Notes under the pieces: model-generated
Databases searched by the model: none
What the model saw: the letters and a program-made list of their open reading frames with translations, nothing else
What the model was told of the DNA's origin: nothing
Translations under genes and position numbers: made by a program
Part shown: positions 1-11,413 of the stretch, in pieces
Numbering within the stretch: the stretch's first letter is position 1
Layout: each line of letters starts with the position of its first letter
Assembly (NCBI GenBank): GCA_021234155.1
Contig: JAJEKV010000065.1
Coordinates: 6,830,316 to 6,894,315 of the forward strand
Direction of reading: 5' to 3'
Length of the DNA stretch: 64,000 nt
DNA from: Isoetes taiwanensis
Lineage: Eukaryota; Streptophyta; Lycopodiopsida; Isoetales; Isoetaceae

Positions 1-194
1 TTGCCCTGCTTTTGAGATAGTCCGGAATCATTTTTCGACCTTAGCATTCCATTCCACGCTTCCACAACTTCTCAGCGCACCATCCGTGCATGACTTGGCA
101 TTATACATACTTGAGGTTCTAGATAAACATCTGCAATTACTGAGCCCTCAGTAGTCATTATCTAAGCTTGTCTAGTATCATCATTACTGCAAAG

Positions 195-345
195 GTTTTT
201 CCCTTGAAAACCTTTCGAGGCAGGGGTTTTTTAATCCTAGTAGTAATGATTATACTAGCCCATTGTATGGGTCCCATGACCTATTGGTCTCCGTGGACGT
301 TAAAAAAACTATTCTATTCTATTCTATTCCTTTGCCATCCAGCTT
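195..345. repeat. Dispersed repeat copy A (LTR-like edge)
   Basis: This block shares a run of landmarks with 2835-2995: a TTTTTCCC stretch, a GGCAGGG..GGTTTTTTAA segment, the string ATTGGTCTCCGTGGACG, then a TATTCTATTCTATTC run. The two copies bracket the GAATCT minisatellite. They could be two LTRs or LTR fragments, but no TG..CA ends or primer site could be fixed. The similarity is seen directly; the LTR nature is inference. Confidence 0.5.
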
Positions 346-529
346 CATCAATGGTAATACCTAAACCACAAAGTTGGATCAAGTGAACAAAAGGAAAGTA
401 TGAACTAAACATTCTTTATGCCACCATTAATACCAAATGTTGGAATAACGGGCATAATATGAGTGTACAGAGGGCATATCTTGCAGAAAGGGTTCTTTGG
501 CACCGTCCCATCATAGTTGGAGCCAACGT

Positions 530-2165
530 GATCAGATCCTAAGAATCTTCTTAGAATCTTGGAACTTTATGAAATCTATGGTAATTTAAAAGAATGTAGA
601 GGAATCTTCATGGGATCTTTAGGAATCTAGAGGAATCTCAATAGAACCTTAGGGAATCTAGTGGAGTCTCAAGAGAATCTTTGACAATCTAGGGGAGGCT
701 TCATAGGATCTTAGAGAATCTAGGAGAATCTACATAGAATCTTAGTGGATCTATGGGGTTCTTGGGAGAATTTGAGAATCTAGGGGTATCCTCATAAGAT
801 CTAAAGGAAGCTAAGAGAATCGACATACATTCTTGAGGAATCTATAGGAATCTTAAGATAGTCTTTGGGAATTATGGGGAATCTCAAGAGAATCTTTAGG
901 GACTATGGGAATCTCTAGAGGATATATGGAAATCTAGGGGAATCTTCATAGAATATTTGAGAATCTAGGGGAATCTTGATAGGATCTTAGAGAATATAGG
1001 AGAATGTACATAGAATCTTGGGGAATCATGTGAATCTTGAGAGAATATTTGGGAATCTTGGGGAATCCTGGTAGAAGCTTTGGGAATCTAGGGAATCTTG
1101 ATGGAATCTTGGAGCGTCTAAGGGAATCTTCATAGGATCTTAGAGAATCTACAAGAATCTACGAGAATCTACATAGAATCTTGGGGAGTCTATGGGAATC
1201 TTGAGAGAATATACATAGAATCTGAGAGAATCTTCATAAAATCTAAGGAAATGTAGGAAAGTCTATATAAAATCTTGGGGAATTTAGAGGAACCTTGGGA
1301 TAATCTTTTATGATCTAGGGGGATCTTGATGGAAACTTGGAGAATCTTGAGGATTTTCATATCTTTCAAGGGATCTAGGAGAATATACATAGAATCTTGA
1401 TAAATGTAGAGGAATCTTGGGATGATCTTTGAAAATCTAGGGGTATCTCTGTAGAATTCTAAGAATCTAAAAGAATCTTTCACACTGTGTGTGTTTTGCA
1501 GGATATTTTTTCACACATTTTTGTCACAAATGAATCTTCTTAGAATCATGGAATCTTAACAGAGTCTATGGTACTTTAAGAGAATCTAGTAGAATTTTTG
1601 AGATCTAAAGGAGTCACAAGAAAATTTCGGAATCTATAGGAATCACAAGAGAATCTTTGCGAATCTAGAGGAATCCAAGGGAATCTTCATAAAACCTTTG
1701 AGAATCTAGGTGAATCTTGATGGAATCTTGGAGAATCTAGGGGAATGTTCATAGGATCTTAGAGAATCTAAGAGAAGCTACATAGAATCTTGGGGAATCT
1801 TGGGAGAATCCTTGAAATCTAGAGGAATCTAAGAGAATCTTGTTAAAATCTTTGAGAATCTCAGGGAATCTTGGAGAATCTAAGGGAACCTTTATAGAAT
1901 CTAAGGAAATTTAATAATCTACATAGAATCTTGTGGAATCTAGAGGAATCTCTAGCGGAGTCTTAATGAATCTTGAAGAATCTTGAGGAATTTTCATATA
2001 ATCTAAGGGAATCTAGAAGAATATACATAGAATCTTGAGAAATGTAGAGGAATCTTGGGATAATCTTTGAAAATCTAGGGGAATCTCTATAGAATCTTAA
2101 GAATCTAAGAGAATCTTTCACACTGGGTGTGTTTTGCAGGGTATTTTTCACACATTTTTGTCACA
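530..2165. repeat. GAATCT-rich degenerate minisatellite
   Basis: About 1.6 kb is built from a degenerate short unit with the recurring words GAATCT, GGGGAATCTT, TAGAGAATCTA and ACATAGAATCTTGG, spaced roughly 12-25 bases apart. A larger period is overlaid: the sentence AAGAATCTAAGAGAATC followed by TTTCACACTG.GTGTGTTTTGCAGG appears near 1459-1505 and again near 2099-2143, so a higher-order unit of about 640 bp occurs at least twice. Open frames across it (for example minus 1190-1483) are by-products of the repeat and not genes. Confidence 0.9.
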
Positions 2166-2834
2166 GATTTCTCCAAAGTTGTAGGCCCTAAATAATAATA
2201 AACTTGTTTAAATGTAAAAAGAGAAAGGTAATCTAACTTTTGGGCTAACATTTTGAAGGTGAATTTATATAAGATAAGTTATATTAAATAAAATATACAT
2301 ATAAAAAAATCCTCCCCCTTTAAAAATATAGGACAAAATCCTACTCTTCAAAAATTAGTAGGACAAAGTCCAATTCATTCATTTTTTTGTAGGACAACAT
2401 GTCCTGCTCATCTCAACAACAATTGGACATTGGCAACTTTTGCAGAACAGAACATAAGGTTAGCACAGATTCATTGCCTCTATCCGCACAGGTGCATACC
2501 ATATCCGGATTGAGACATGGAGATGGGTTGGGGAGCTGCGTCAGGAGAGGCTTTGTCAATGCTGTCAGGTTGGAGCTGTGGAAGACGAATGCCACACCCT
2601 TCAAAGTTGTCCGGCATATGATGACATTTGGATATGCTATGCTGAGTTGGTTCATCCTGGATAACCCCTGCATGAGATGCTGAGCACGAGCTAGGTACGG
2701 AGGTTGGGCTCATACATTCAAGAGATAATGGATCATCGTGATCAGCTCGGTCCTCGGGCACCTACCTGATACATGTACATAGTTATGTCTATATTTGTAT
2801 TTGTATTTGTACAGTTTGACAACAAACCTATTCC

Positions 2835-2995
2835 TGTCACGATTTTTTCCCCCAAACAACCCTTTAGGGCAGGGAGGGGGTTTTTTAACCCGGACAGTAA
2901 TCCGCTTGCTATGCCTCCTATTTGGGTCCAATGGACCAATTGGTCTCCGTGGACGATAAAAACTATATTCTATTGTATTCTATTCTTTTTTTGAA
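2835..2995. repeat. Dispersed repeat copy B (LTR-like edge)
   Basis: This is the second copy of the repeat at 195-345, in the same orientation, on the far side of the minisatellite. It keeps the GGCAGGGAGGGGGTTTTTTA segment, GGTCTCCGTGGACG and the TATTCTATT tail. A direct-repeat pair 2.6 kb apart fits two LTRs of one degraded element or two separate insertions. Confidence 0.5.
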
Positions 2996-3104
2996 CCCTG
3001 GATAATCTAGTGAGTAGGAACGATGCTGGGTATAAACTGAGAATCTATAAATCATACACTGTAGCAAATGAGAGAATAACCCAAAAGTACTCCATTGTTA
3101 AAGA

Positions 3105-3735
3105 TATCGACACAGTTTTCCCTTCCCTTTTATCCTCTCCTTTTTTTTCCTAGTTTTTCCTATACATCCTTGTTTTTCTTACATGTTCTCTTTTCCTTTC
3201 ACACCCCCTTTTCCCCTGCTTCCCTTCCCTTTCCCCCTTTCCCTCTTTTCCTTTCCTTTCTCCTGATAAAATTTTCCCTTCTTTCTCCTATCCCCACCCT
3301 TTCCCTCTTCCCCTTTTTCACATGCCCTTTGTCCCTTTCCTCCACCCTTTCCCCTTACTTTCATTTTCTCTTTTCCTTTTCCCATGTCCATTTCCCCCTT
3401 TTCCCCACCGATTCTCTCTTCCCTTTCTCTTTTCGTATGCTTTTTTTCGCTTCCCTTTTCCCCTCCTTCACCATTTTACTCTTCCCATTTTTCCCGTGTC
3501 CTTTCCCCCTTCCGTTTTCCTCTTCCCCTTTTTCCCGTGCCCTTTTTCTCAAGTTCCCATTTTCCCTTTCTCCCTTCCTTTCTCTTTGCCTTTGCCTTTG
3601 CCTTTGCCTTTTCACGTTCCCATGCCCTTTTTCTATTCTCTGCTCCCCACCGTTTCCATGTTCCCCTTTCCCCCTCCTTTTTCCTCCTTTTCCCACCCTC
3701 TTTTTTTTCTCGGTGCCCCCCCCCCCCTTTTGCAT
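3105..3735. repeat. Polypyrimidine tract (CCCTTTTCC-rich)
   Basis: About 600 bases on the plus strand are nearly all C and T, in words such as CCCTTTCCC and CTTTTCC, with a (TGCCTT)n block near 3585-3612 and a run of twelve Cs at 3716-3727. Long frames on both strands here (plus 3095-3817, minus 3361-3735) translate to Pro/Phe/Ser- or Arg/Lys/Glu/Gly-rich strings and are composition artefacts. Confidence 0.9.
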
Positions 3736-3741
3736 GTGTGG

Positions 3742-4232
3742 GTGCAGACAACATTACAGAGGCTGTGGACATATTTATCGAATGGCCTCGGAAGGATATA
3801 AGATATTATGCCACTGATCTAGCACCAAATGAGACACAGAAACTGTATATGGAGAATCCTTTCTCACTGAGCTCAAATATAGAATCTGTAGAGGCAGATC
3901 CAGATGCAGATGAAGAAATTGACTCGACAACGGATTTAGCTACTCGATTTCCTCGCAGGATACCATCAGATGATGATGAACCACCACTTAGTTTCTCAAG
4001 AATAGACCTCTTGAACAAATATTAGGATTCCAAAAGAGCCCAAGGAAAAGAGCAAAGAAAACAGGCTATGCAGTACAAGTTCCATCAAGAAGTTTATGAA
4101 GTCAAGCTGTTGCAAAAATACTTGCATCAAGGAACTTACCAAGCATCAAGTACGGCATTAGGAAAAGAATTTCATTCTCAAACGTACAATGCAAGGGTTA
4201 CATATTTTTTTGACGTGCTAAGTGTGACTTAC
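3742..4232 (+). pseudogene. Unidentified exon with one in-frame stop
   Basis: Immediately after the polypyrimidine tract one frame reads as ordinary protein (start region ADNITEAVDIFIEWPRKD), runs through an acidic Asp/Glu segment to LLNKY, meets TAG at 4022-4024, and continues in the same frame for about 73 more codons with a helical, Lys/Gln-rich stretch and the segment QTYNARVTYFFDVL. A GGTAAG donor-like site follows near 4238. One nonsense codon in an otherwise open frame of about 160 codons suggests a recently broken exon. The family is not recognised; the style resembles the transposon ORFs elsewhere in the window. Confidence 0.45.
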
Positions 4233-4239
4233 ACAGGGT

Positions 4240-5750
4240 AAGGAGAGGATAGCAACTAGACCGTTTACCCTATTTCTGCAAGGAACATCTAGAGCCAGAC
4301 AGGATAACAAATATTACAGAAACAATTTATGAAATTCCTATCAGAAAATCGATATACCACTTTGCAAGTTTATTCCATGGCAATCTCTTTCTAAGTACCC
4401 GAAATTTAGTGAAATGTGTCTCTCATAAATGGCTTGTTTCAGGTTGTGGTCTAGTCCTATGATGCAAACATGGAAGACAAGTGACTTATGTTGTATTGCC
4501 ACTTGCTGTTATGCAATCTTGCCAACATTATGGGATAGGTGCTTGCTAAAATTCTATGGTTATGAGTTGTTTTTGCATCTTATTGGATATGCGTTTTAGG
4601 ATTTTTAAGTGACATAGTTGGGCTAGAACTTGAAGATAGAGGCGGTAGGGGGACAGCAGGTCTGGAATAACCTTTCTTTGTGAAAGCCTTGTGATGAAAT
4701 GCATGTTAGGTGTTTAAGGAAGCTTGGCCTATTGCAAGCTCTCATTGGAAAAAGAGGCTGTTAATGAACAAAATAATGACTAAATCTGTTGATACCCATT
4801 CCATGGTGTCTGCAATGACTCTTGCTCTCTTGGAGGATAGTGGATGGTATCTGGCCAATTACATTATGGCAAAACAGCTGGACTAGGGATGCAATCAGGG
4901 AAAGAAATTTCTGACATTGTTGTATAATATCTGGAAGGATGCGTACTAGTGCAATTCGTCGCATTCAACTGGGTGTACATATAATTGGAAAGCTGAAGGT
5001 TATTGCCCCATTGTTAGATATAGTGGGGATTAACCAATTCGGGCACGCTACTTTCCAGAGTAAAACAAGGGTATGTTTTATTTAATTATTTCTGTGGTGT
5101 TATTAGGCCCATGTCACTGCTTATATAAATTTTGTTATGCCGGTGGAGACTCTTCCTTGGTAGGTTATTGTGCTTACATTGTAGCTTACTTGATGGCTTC
5201 TGCACAGACATAACAGTACCCAAAATGGCACAGTCCTCCTCCTTCCATGAAAGTTTGAATTCTCAAATACATCTTACCAAGAGAGAGGAACATTTGAGTT
5301 CAATTTCTGTTTTGGATATGGACTACAGATGAAATAGATATTGATATTAAGCAAGTTATTGTTGAATGGCAAGGCTTATTAATGCGGTTATTTTCAATCC
5401 TTTGAAAGCTGTGTAATCTCTTCCAGCAGCTGCCTATGTTTAGCAATATTTGGAAATAGCTGGTCGAATATTTTCTCATTTAAAACACTCCAATGTGTTT
5501 TTGTATGCAATTCAAAAGTAATAAGAGTGAGTGGCTAGTCTTTTTGTTCTTTGGGAAAAATGGAAATGCTAGGGTTCAAATCCTTGGGCACCTTGAACTT
5601 AATAAAGCAATCATCAATGTTTTAAACACATATGCTCCTTTAATAAAAAAAACAGCTTGTATCAATATGGTGGATAAACTTGCATATACATTATGTCCTT
5701 TTGTTTCTAAAACAATAGTTGGATGTACAACGAGCCTTTCTTAATTTGCT
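4240..5750. other. No gene recognised
   Basis: AT-rich sequence with only short frames and no recognisable motif. Isolated frames such as plus 5132-5332 and 5493-5744 have no family resemblance and are left out. Confidence 0.5.
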
Positions 5751-5753
5751 ATA

Positions 5754-5838
5754 GAAACCAATAACAATTCCATATAACAAAACATTAAATATTTGATGGA
5801 AAACCAATAACAATTCCATATAATAAAACATTAAACGT
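5754..5838. repeat. Short tandem duplication (two units of about 44 bp)
   Basis: The words AAACCAATAACAATTCCATA and AACAAAACATTAAA recur once in tandem with minor changes. Confidence 0.7.
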
Positions 5839-7025
5839 TCAAGGGAGAAACTCATAATAGTGACGTATTCATAGTGGTAATGTTTTCTGAGCTTAGTATG
5901 CCTTCTTAATCAGTAAACTAGTAGTAATTACATTGTCGAAAGCACTATTGATTTGTCCTAATACAAAGATGCAAGCCCTTACTATCTTGTTGGCAAAACT
6001 ATTACCCTTTAGCCTATAATATTTTCATAAAACAATCGGCACATTCCATTGCATGAAAGACCATTGATTCCTATAAAAAAATATAAACAACTTATTTTGG
6101 AAACCACACTAGATTGCACATTCAACAAAACAATTTTTGCTAATGGTTTGTAATCTATATTATCAATGGTACCACATAAAAAACAAAGCACTATTATCAT
6201 CCAAACAAATAAACTACCATAAAGAACCATGGTGAATAATGGCAACAAACTAGAATAATAAACTACAACTCTTTGTCAAACTTGTGTGAGCTCAAAATAA
6301 TGTGAACGTCAAGCTTGGTCTCAGTTCAAAACTTGAACCCAGTATCAACTACAAATATGAAGGATTTTCCAGAAATTTTAGAAGCGAGGCCACATAGGAG
6401 ATTTTTGTGAAGTGGAATTGGTGGCAAAGGGAACTAGTGTCTTGCTCTACCCAGTACATTGACCATCAGTGTGAAGGTCCACAATCAAAAGACCCTCAAT
6501 CCTTTATTACATATGCACAGAAGCACCTATAAGTAGGCCATTTGACTGGATAGGTCAGCAGTGTTGAAGGTCATAAATGAGTAAAAAATGTAAGGTTATT
6601 AATGTTAAGATACTGTGTGAGTGTGATTAACAAAAAAAATAAAAATAAAAATAAAAAAATCCATAGGGAACAAAGCAAAAGCATGTGGAGTGTAAACATC
6701 CAGGTTAATTTGAAAGTTCACAATGAATATTGGTAAGTGCAAAAATAGCATTGGCCAAAAAATTTCCAAACCAAGATATACATGCCCTAAACGAGGTGCT
6801 ACATATTCTAAACGAGGTGCACCCTGGGCTACCACAGTCGTCGGATTCGTCGATCCTACGACCCAAATTGTATGTTGGGGCCTCTGGGCACCTCTCGTTT
6901 CGCTTATAGTCATTTATGCTTGGAGGCGCCTATGATTTTGAAATATGAATTACGATTTCACCTAAGGTTTTGAGGGAATATCGAACCTCTATACGGCTTT
7001 GTCTAAGATTTTAGAATATGAAATA

Positions 7026-7101
7026 CGGGACCTCGAACCTCTACCAAAATAACTCAATGTCCTAATAAGGCTACTTTAACCAATATACCCAGTGAGCTAA
7101 T
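7026..7101 (-). repeat. tRNA-like (SINE-type) pol III boxes, copy 1
   Basis: Read on the minus strand, TAGCTCACTGGG (A-box-like) is followed after about 45 bases by GGTTCGAGGTCC (B-box-like). This is the internal promoter layout of tRNA genes and tRNA-derived SINEs. The intervening sequence does not form a convincing anticodon arm, so a SINE head or decayed tRNA is preferred over a working tRNA. Confidence 0.5.
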
Positions 7102-7649
7102 GTGATTATTTTTTATCTTGAATCTATATTTTTGTATAACAGCTTATTCAATTGTTTTAGGGATATATGGTCTATGGTTTCAGGAATTGTTATTTTTGCA
7201 TCCATATCAAATCCCCCTGGAACCCCTGTTATTTTGCTACATATTCTAAACGAGGTGCACCTGGCTGCCACAGTCGTCGGATTCGCCGATCCTATGACCC
7301 AAATCGTATGTTCCCCTGTTATTTTGCTACATATTCTGTTATTTTGCACCCTGGGCTACCACAATCATCGGATTCGTCGATCCCACGACCCAGATTGTAT
7401 GTTGGGGCCTCTGGGCACCTCTCGTTTCGCTTATAGTCATTTATGATTGGAGGCTGCCAGAGTCGTCGGATTCGTCGATCCTACGACCCAGATTGTATGT
7501 TGGGGCCTCTGGCCACCTCTCGTTTTGCTTATAGTCATTTATGATTGGAGGCGCCTATGATTTTGAAATATGAAATACGATTTCACCTAAGATTTTGAGG
7601 GAATATCGAACCTCTATACGGCTTTCCCTAAGATTTTAGAATATGAAAT

Positions 7650-7724
7650 ATGGGGGCTCGAACCTCTACCAAAATAACTCTGTCCCAATAAGACTACTTT
7701 AACCAATATATCTAATAAGCTAAT
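7650..7724 (-). repeat. tRNA-like (SINE-type) pol III boxes, copy 2
   Basis: This is the duplicate of 7026-7101. Its B box is better (GGTTCGAGCCCC on the minus strand) and its A box worse (TAGCTTATTAGA). The conserved middle, ATTGGTTAAAGTAG, shows that the two share descent. Confidence 0.5.
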
Positions 7725-7863
7725 GTAATTATTTTTTATCCTGAATCTATGTTTTTTTATAACAACTTATTCAATTATTTTAGGGATATATGGTCTATGG
7801 TTTTTGGAATTGTTATTTTTATATCTATATCAAATCCGCCTGGAACCCCCTGTTATTTTGCTA

Positions 7864-8117
7864 CATATTCACACGGGGATGACTCCGGGCAACGAGAGCT
7901 GTTGGATAGGCATATTCACCCCTTATTCCTTAATCTACACCATATACAAAATTCCTCGTTTGTGGGATATGGATGTATAGAAATTCTGATACTATATAAT
8001 AAGATTTGAAAAATACTATAAGATTTCAGGTAATATACGATATGGTGTTGATTTTGTACGTGCAAAACATAATTATAGGGGCTCTCGCTGTCCTACGTCA
8101 TCCCCCGTGTGAATATG
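7864..8117. mobile_element. Small inverted-repeat element (MITE-like)
   Basis: The left end CATATTCACACGGGGATGAC is matched by the inverted right end GTCATCCCCCGTGTGAATAT, and the match continues inward, imperfectly, to a GAGAGC/GCTCTC pair, giving arms of about 36 bases around a core of about 180 bp. There is no coding capacity. No clear target-site duplication is visible because the left end abuts the tandem repeat. A MITE is the simplest reading; a hairpin-forming repeat is the alternative. Confidence 0.6.
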
Positions 8118-10312
8118 CACCCAAACAAAAGGGGGTTTAAGGGGGAATTTAATTTTAAGGTGTGTAATGTAATGGTTTGTGTTAGATTTTTTTTGGCCCC
8201 TTCGGGGCCTTGAGAATTGTGTATGAATGTTGTGTACATCGCTATAGGTTCTTGTGCCTAAGACAGTGTGGCCTTGAAGAGCACTTACAGTTGTGTTGCA
8301 AAAATTTCTATAATATATATTTGTAATAAGCAAGTAGGCCAAAAAGTTTATATCATTATAAGGGTCTCCATTCTACATATTGGAATACAAAAGGAAACTC
8401 TACAATATTGATGAAAAAAAAATGCTAAAGAGAATGCATTTATGATGTAAATCACTTACAATATCCCTAGGTAGTAGAATTCCATATGCTAGACATGTTA
8501 GAACGTGTGTTTATGAAATGTAGCCATTAAGGATGTCACGTTTGTTTAAGTCACTAGTCAAATCACAATGATACTAAGTAAGCAGACACAATAAGAAAAA
8601 GAAAAAGGTGTGCAACCGAACATCTTATTCTGAAATGTAATTTTATAAGTACATGTATTGCCAATATATGGTAGCATGATAGAACTAAATCAAATTCTCC
8701 AGATGCTTTCAATGAATTGTAAAACCAGGGCAAGATTGGCCCATCAAAAGTGCATCACCTCTTAGTAAAACATAACATAACTGTAAAAAAAATGAAAGAC
8801 TGGTCATGGTTACCAGCAAATATAAAAAGTTCTTGATACGATTCATTGTTTATGGGGAAACTAAACAACTGAACAACATCATCTTAATTGTAGAACAAGA
8901 TCGAAGATCATCACATATATCAGATAAATACATTGATGAGCACGTTTAACCACCCAACCGGGTCCACAAGGTTATGGCAATCATCTGGCAACTGGCTCAG
9001 CAAACAGTATCTGGCTACTCCGCATAGACTATGAGCAAACATTCAATCCATAGCTACTCCACGTAGCCACACATCATAAAAGCAATTGCAGATCTGTGAA
9101 GTCGCTATGGCAGTAATCTGTGACCCCCTGTCACCTTTTCGGCCATTACTCCCTCATACGGATGAACTAGAATATCTCCACCCCAATTCGGAAAAAAGAC
9201 TCCGAGCCGGTTCTAACGAGGTAAAGCTCGCCTCAATCGGAGCTCTGGTTGCAAAGATATGTCCAACTGAAGTTGTGGTTCTATTTATAGATCTCTCTGC
9301 GACTTTAGCCTTTTTTAACATGCAGTTGCCTTTTTCTCAAAATATCTCCTTGCCTTTAATTAGATTATATGACTTATCATATGGGACATTATCTATGATC
9401 TTTTTCTCAACCATTAATCATCCCAATAATAGTGCCTCGCCCCCTTCCATGTTTGTGCAACCACCTTTACCTTGTATTTCCCATAAGAATAAAGGTCCCT
9501 AGATACATGAGTAATGTTTGCCATGTTTCCACAACTTTGCCATATTTTGCCATGCCTCCATAACCCTGGCGCCGTGGACCACTCCCGCGTGCTATGACTC
9601 TGTATCAGTTCTTCAAGTCATTATGTATATAGCAAAGCCAATAGTAAGGCCACTGGAAAAAATCACAAATATTAGTTGTTATTGAGCCACAAGCATAACA
9701 CAATTTTAGAATAGTCGAGTTACACCAACAAAGCAACAGTGTTTTTGAAATAGACGGAAACACGAAAAACGTACCAAACTATCCATGTATCAAGACATGC
9801 TGCCCACAGAATTATACAACAGTCCAGACTAGTTTTAAGATGTGAGTAACAAATTCATAGCAGTAAAAACCACAGAACTGTAAGGTGCTTAATCACTGGC
9901 TTTTGTAAAGAAGCATCTGCAAAGGGGCCAACAAAGCATCTGCCACAAAGATATTAAGAAAGCAGAAAGGTGACAAACGTCTTGTTGTTTGCAGACAATA
10001 GTTGGCAGGATAACTGGCATTTCAGGAAGAGCATTTAAGTATGCTATCCCAAGAATTCTCCATAGTAGACTATTTGGTTGATAGTGCTACTGTAACCATA
10101 TTACCTCTTGAAGGAGAATGGGAATAGTCTTCACTAATGCTGGACAATTGCTACACGCACACTACATAATTGATCATGTAACTCCTATATCAGCTCTTTA
10201 TTTAGCTGAGGGACACAGGCCACAGTTTAATCTCATTTTATACTATGTAAAAGAAGAGAAGTCAATATTGGTTCTGTCAATCATTAACTACTGCAAATAA
10301 GCATTGCCAACA
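8118..10312. other. No gene recognised
   Basis: AT-rich spacer. A frame at plus 9086-9502 has 138 codons but no motif and an unnatural Pro/Ser/Leu mixture, so it is not called. Confidence 0.5.
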
Positions 10313-10318
10313 TCTTAC

Positions 10319-10979
10319 CAGACCCAAGACCCACATGTCGTGGAAGACGTTGAGTGCCTGTTTCATTTAAAGAGGAACCAATGAGATGGTATAAACTCTA
10401 ACAAGTATCATACAGACCGTAACTCAAAAAGTCATATGGGATCAATATTTACCTCCAAGACCAGGAATAATTCCTAATTGAAGCTCCGGCAAACCTAGTT
10501 GAGCATTTGAAGTTGCAATACGAGCATGGCGACACTGCAAAAAGTTCATAATGTTTTGAGTCACAAGCACAGAACATAATGCTTCAGTCACTTTCTTTAT
10601 TATGAGCGTCATTGTGCCTGTATGTTCTTAGTAGAAAGAGAGCTATACCATTGCAAGCTCCAGCCCACCACCCAATGCGAGGCCTTCGATTGCAGAAACA
10701 GGAGGCTTTCGTCCATCTATATATACATATACTGAAGGATCAGCTCATGCAATGATAGTGTACATTGAACAGACTAGCGAAGATAATTACTCTCAATCAT
10801 GTCCATGAGCTCTGATGGCAGCCGGCCCAAAAATGACATACTTCCTAAACATAAAAAACAAAAGAATGACTAGTCTGTGCAATGTGCAAAGAATAACTCT
10901 TTAGTTGATTACCTCGCTTTTGCATCTCGTAAAGGGCACAAAGAATCCATCTCGTAAAGGATGTTAATATCAAAGCCTC
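10319..10979 (-). CDS. Peroxisomal beta-oxidation multifunctional protein (MFP2/AIM1 type), enoyl-CoA hydratase exons; partial
   Basis: Five exons can be read on the minus strand with GT-AG borders and matching phases: 10979-10913, 10840-10791, 10716-10649, 10534-10453 and 10357-10319. Translated in order they give family hallmarks: GGFDIN, then ENGRKPPVSAIEGLALGGGL, then HARI, QLGLPEL and GGTQRLPRHVGL. These belong to the N-terminal enoyl-CoA hydratase/isomerase domain of plant glyoxysomal MFP2/AIM1, which hydrates trans-2-enoyl-CoA during fatty-acid and jasmonate-precursor beta-oxidation. No stop interrupts the exons. Exons before GGFDIN and after VGLGS, including the 3-hydroxyacyl-CoA dehydrogenase part, were not found nearby. 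The gene is therefore either a fragment or has distant exons across large introns. Mitochondrial hydratases are less likely because the GGFDIN block is typical of the multifunctional enzyme. Confidence 0.8.
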
Positions 10980-11170
10980 CTGAGTTATGCAACGGAAAAT
11001 AGACAGATAAGATAAAGAAGTAAAGACCAAACAGAGTCGAAATCTAGCCTGATATTGGCTCCTGGAAGATTTAGAAAACTAGATGAGAATTTGCATAGCC
11101 AGCAGGAGCACGTTCACTCTTCAGATATTGCAAAAGATCCGTCTTTGGATGTCCAAGGCTTGCTGACGGA

Positions 11171-11413
11171 ATGGAACAAGCATCTGTTAGCAATGTGACA
11201 GTATCATCAAGGGATGGAAGGAAGCACCAAAAATGTCTTACATGTAATGCCGAAATAGATGCAGGGGAATTTAGAGAACACTACAAAGGAGACTGGCATC
11301 GACATAATTTGAAAAGGAAATTAAAGATGTTACCTCCTTTAAGTGCAGAAGAGTGTCTTGTTGATACAGAACTAGTCGATGAAAGAAATGATCTAAATGA
11401 TTATTGCCGTTGA
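11171..11413 (+). CDS. Small C2H2 zinc-finger protein (REI1/ZNF622- or ANKZF1-like finger)
   Basis: An 80-residue frame opens at the first ATG after an upstream in-frame TGA and ends at TGA. It contains one C2H2 finger: CLTC, then HYKGDWHRH with the pattern C-x2-C..H-x5-H, followed by NLKRKL and PPLSAEE. The H-Y-K-x-D-W-H-R-x-N-L-K-R-K string is characteristic of fingers in ribosome-biogenesis and quality-control factors such as REI1/ZNF622 and ANKZF1/Vms1. Those proteins are much longer, so this is either a distinct small protein, a first exon, or a truncated copy. A GT dinucleotide that could act as a donor occurs just before the stop, so an extension by splicing is possible. It lies about 190 bp from the oppositely oriented multifunctional-protein exons. 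Confidence 0.6.
   Translation: MEQASVSNVTVSSRDGRKHQKCLTCNAEIDAGEFREHYKGDWHRHNLKRKLKMLPPLSAEECLVDTELVDERNDLNDYCR

Larger units (their letters stand above)
6785..7862. repeat. Tandem duplication of about 620 bp with nested copies
   Basis: The sentence GTCGTCGGATTCGTCGATCC, then CCTCTGGGCACCTCTCGTTT (6881, 7408 and, as a variant, 7506), then GGCGCCTATGATTTTGAAAT and the tRNA-like block, recurs at an offset of about 620 bp. A shorter unit, CTGTTATTTTGCTACATATT, is repeated inside it near 7229, 7315 and 7851. The block looks like a tandemly amplified, partly rearranged mobile unit. Confidence 0.8.

Noticed and set aside
3095-3817. 240-codon open frame, and its antisense partners
   Set aside because: It lies in the polypyrimidine tract; the protein is only Pro/Phe/Ser/Leu and the reverse frames only Lys/Arg/Gly/Glu, so openness is due to composition.
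9086-9502. 138-codon plus-strand frame
   Set aside because: No recognisable domain; looks like a chance frame in repeat-derived sequence.
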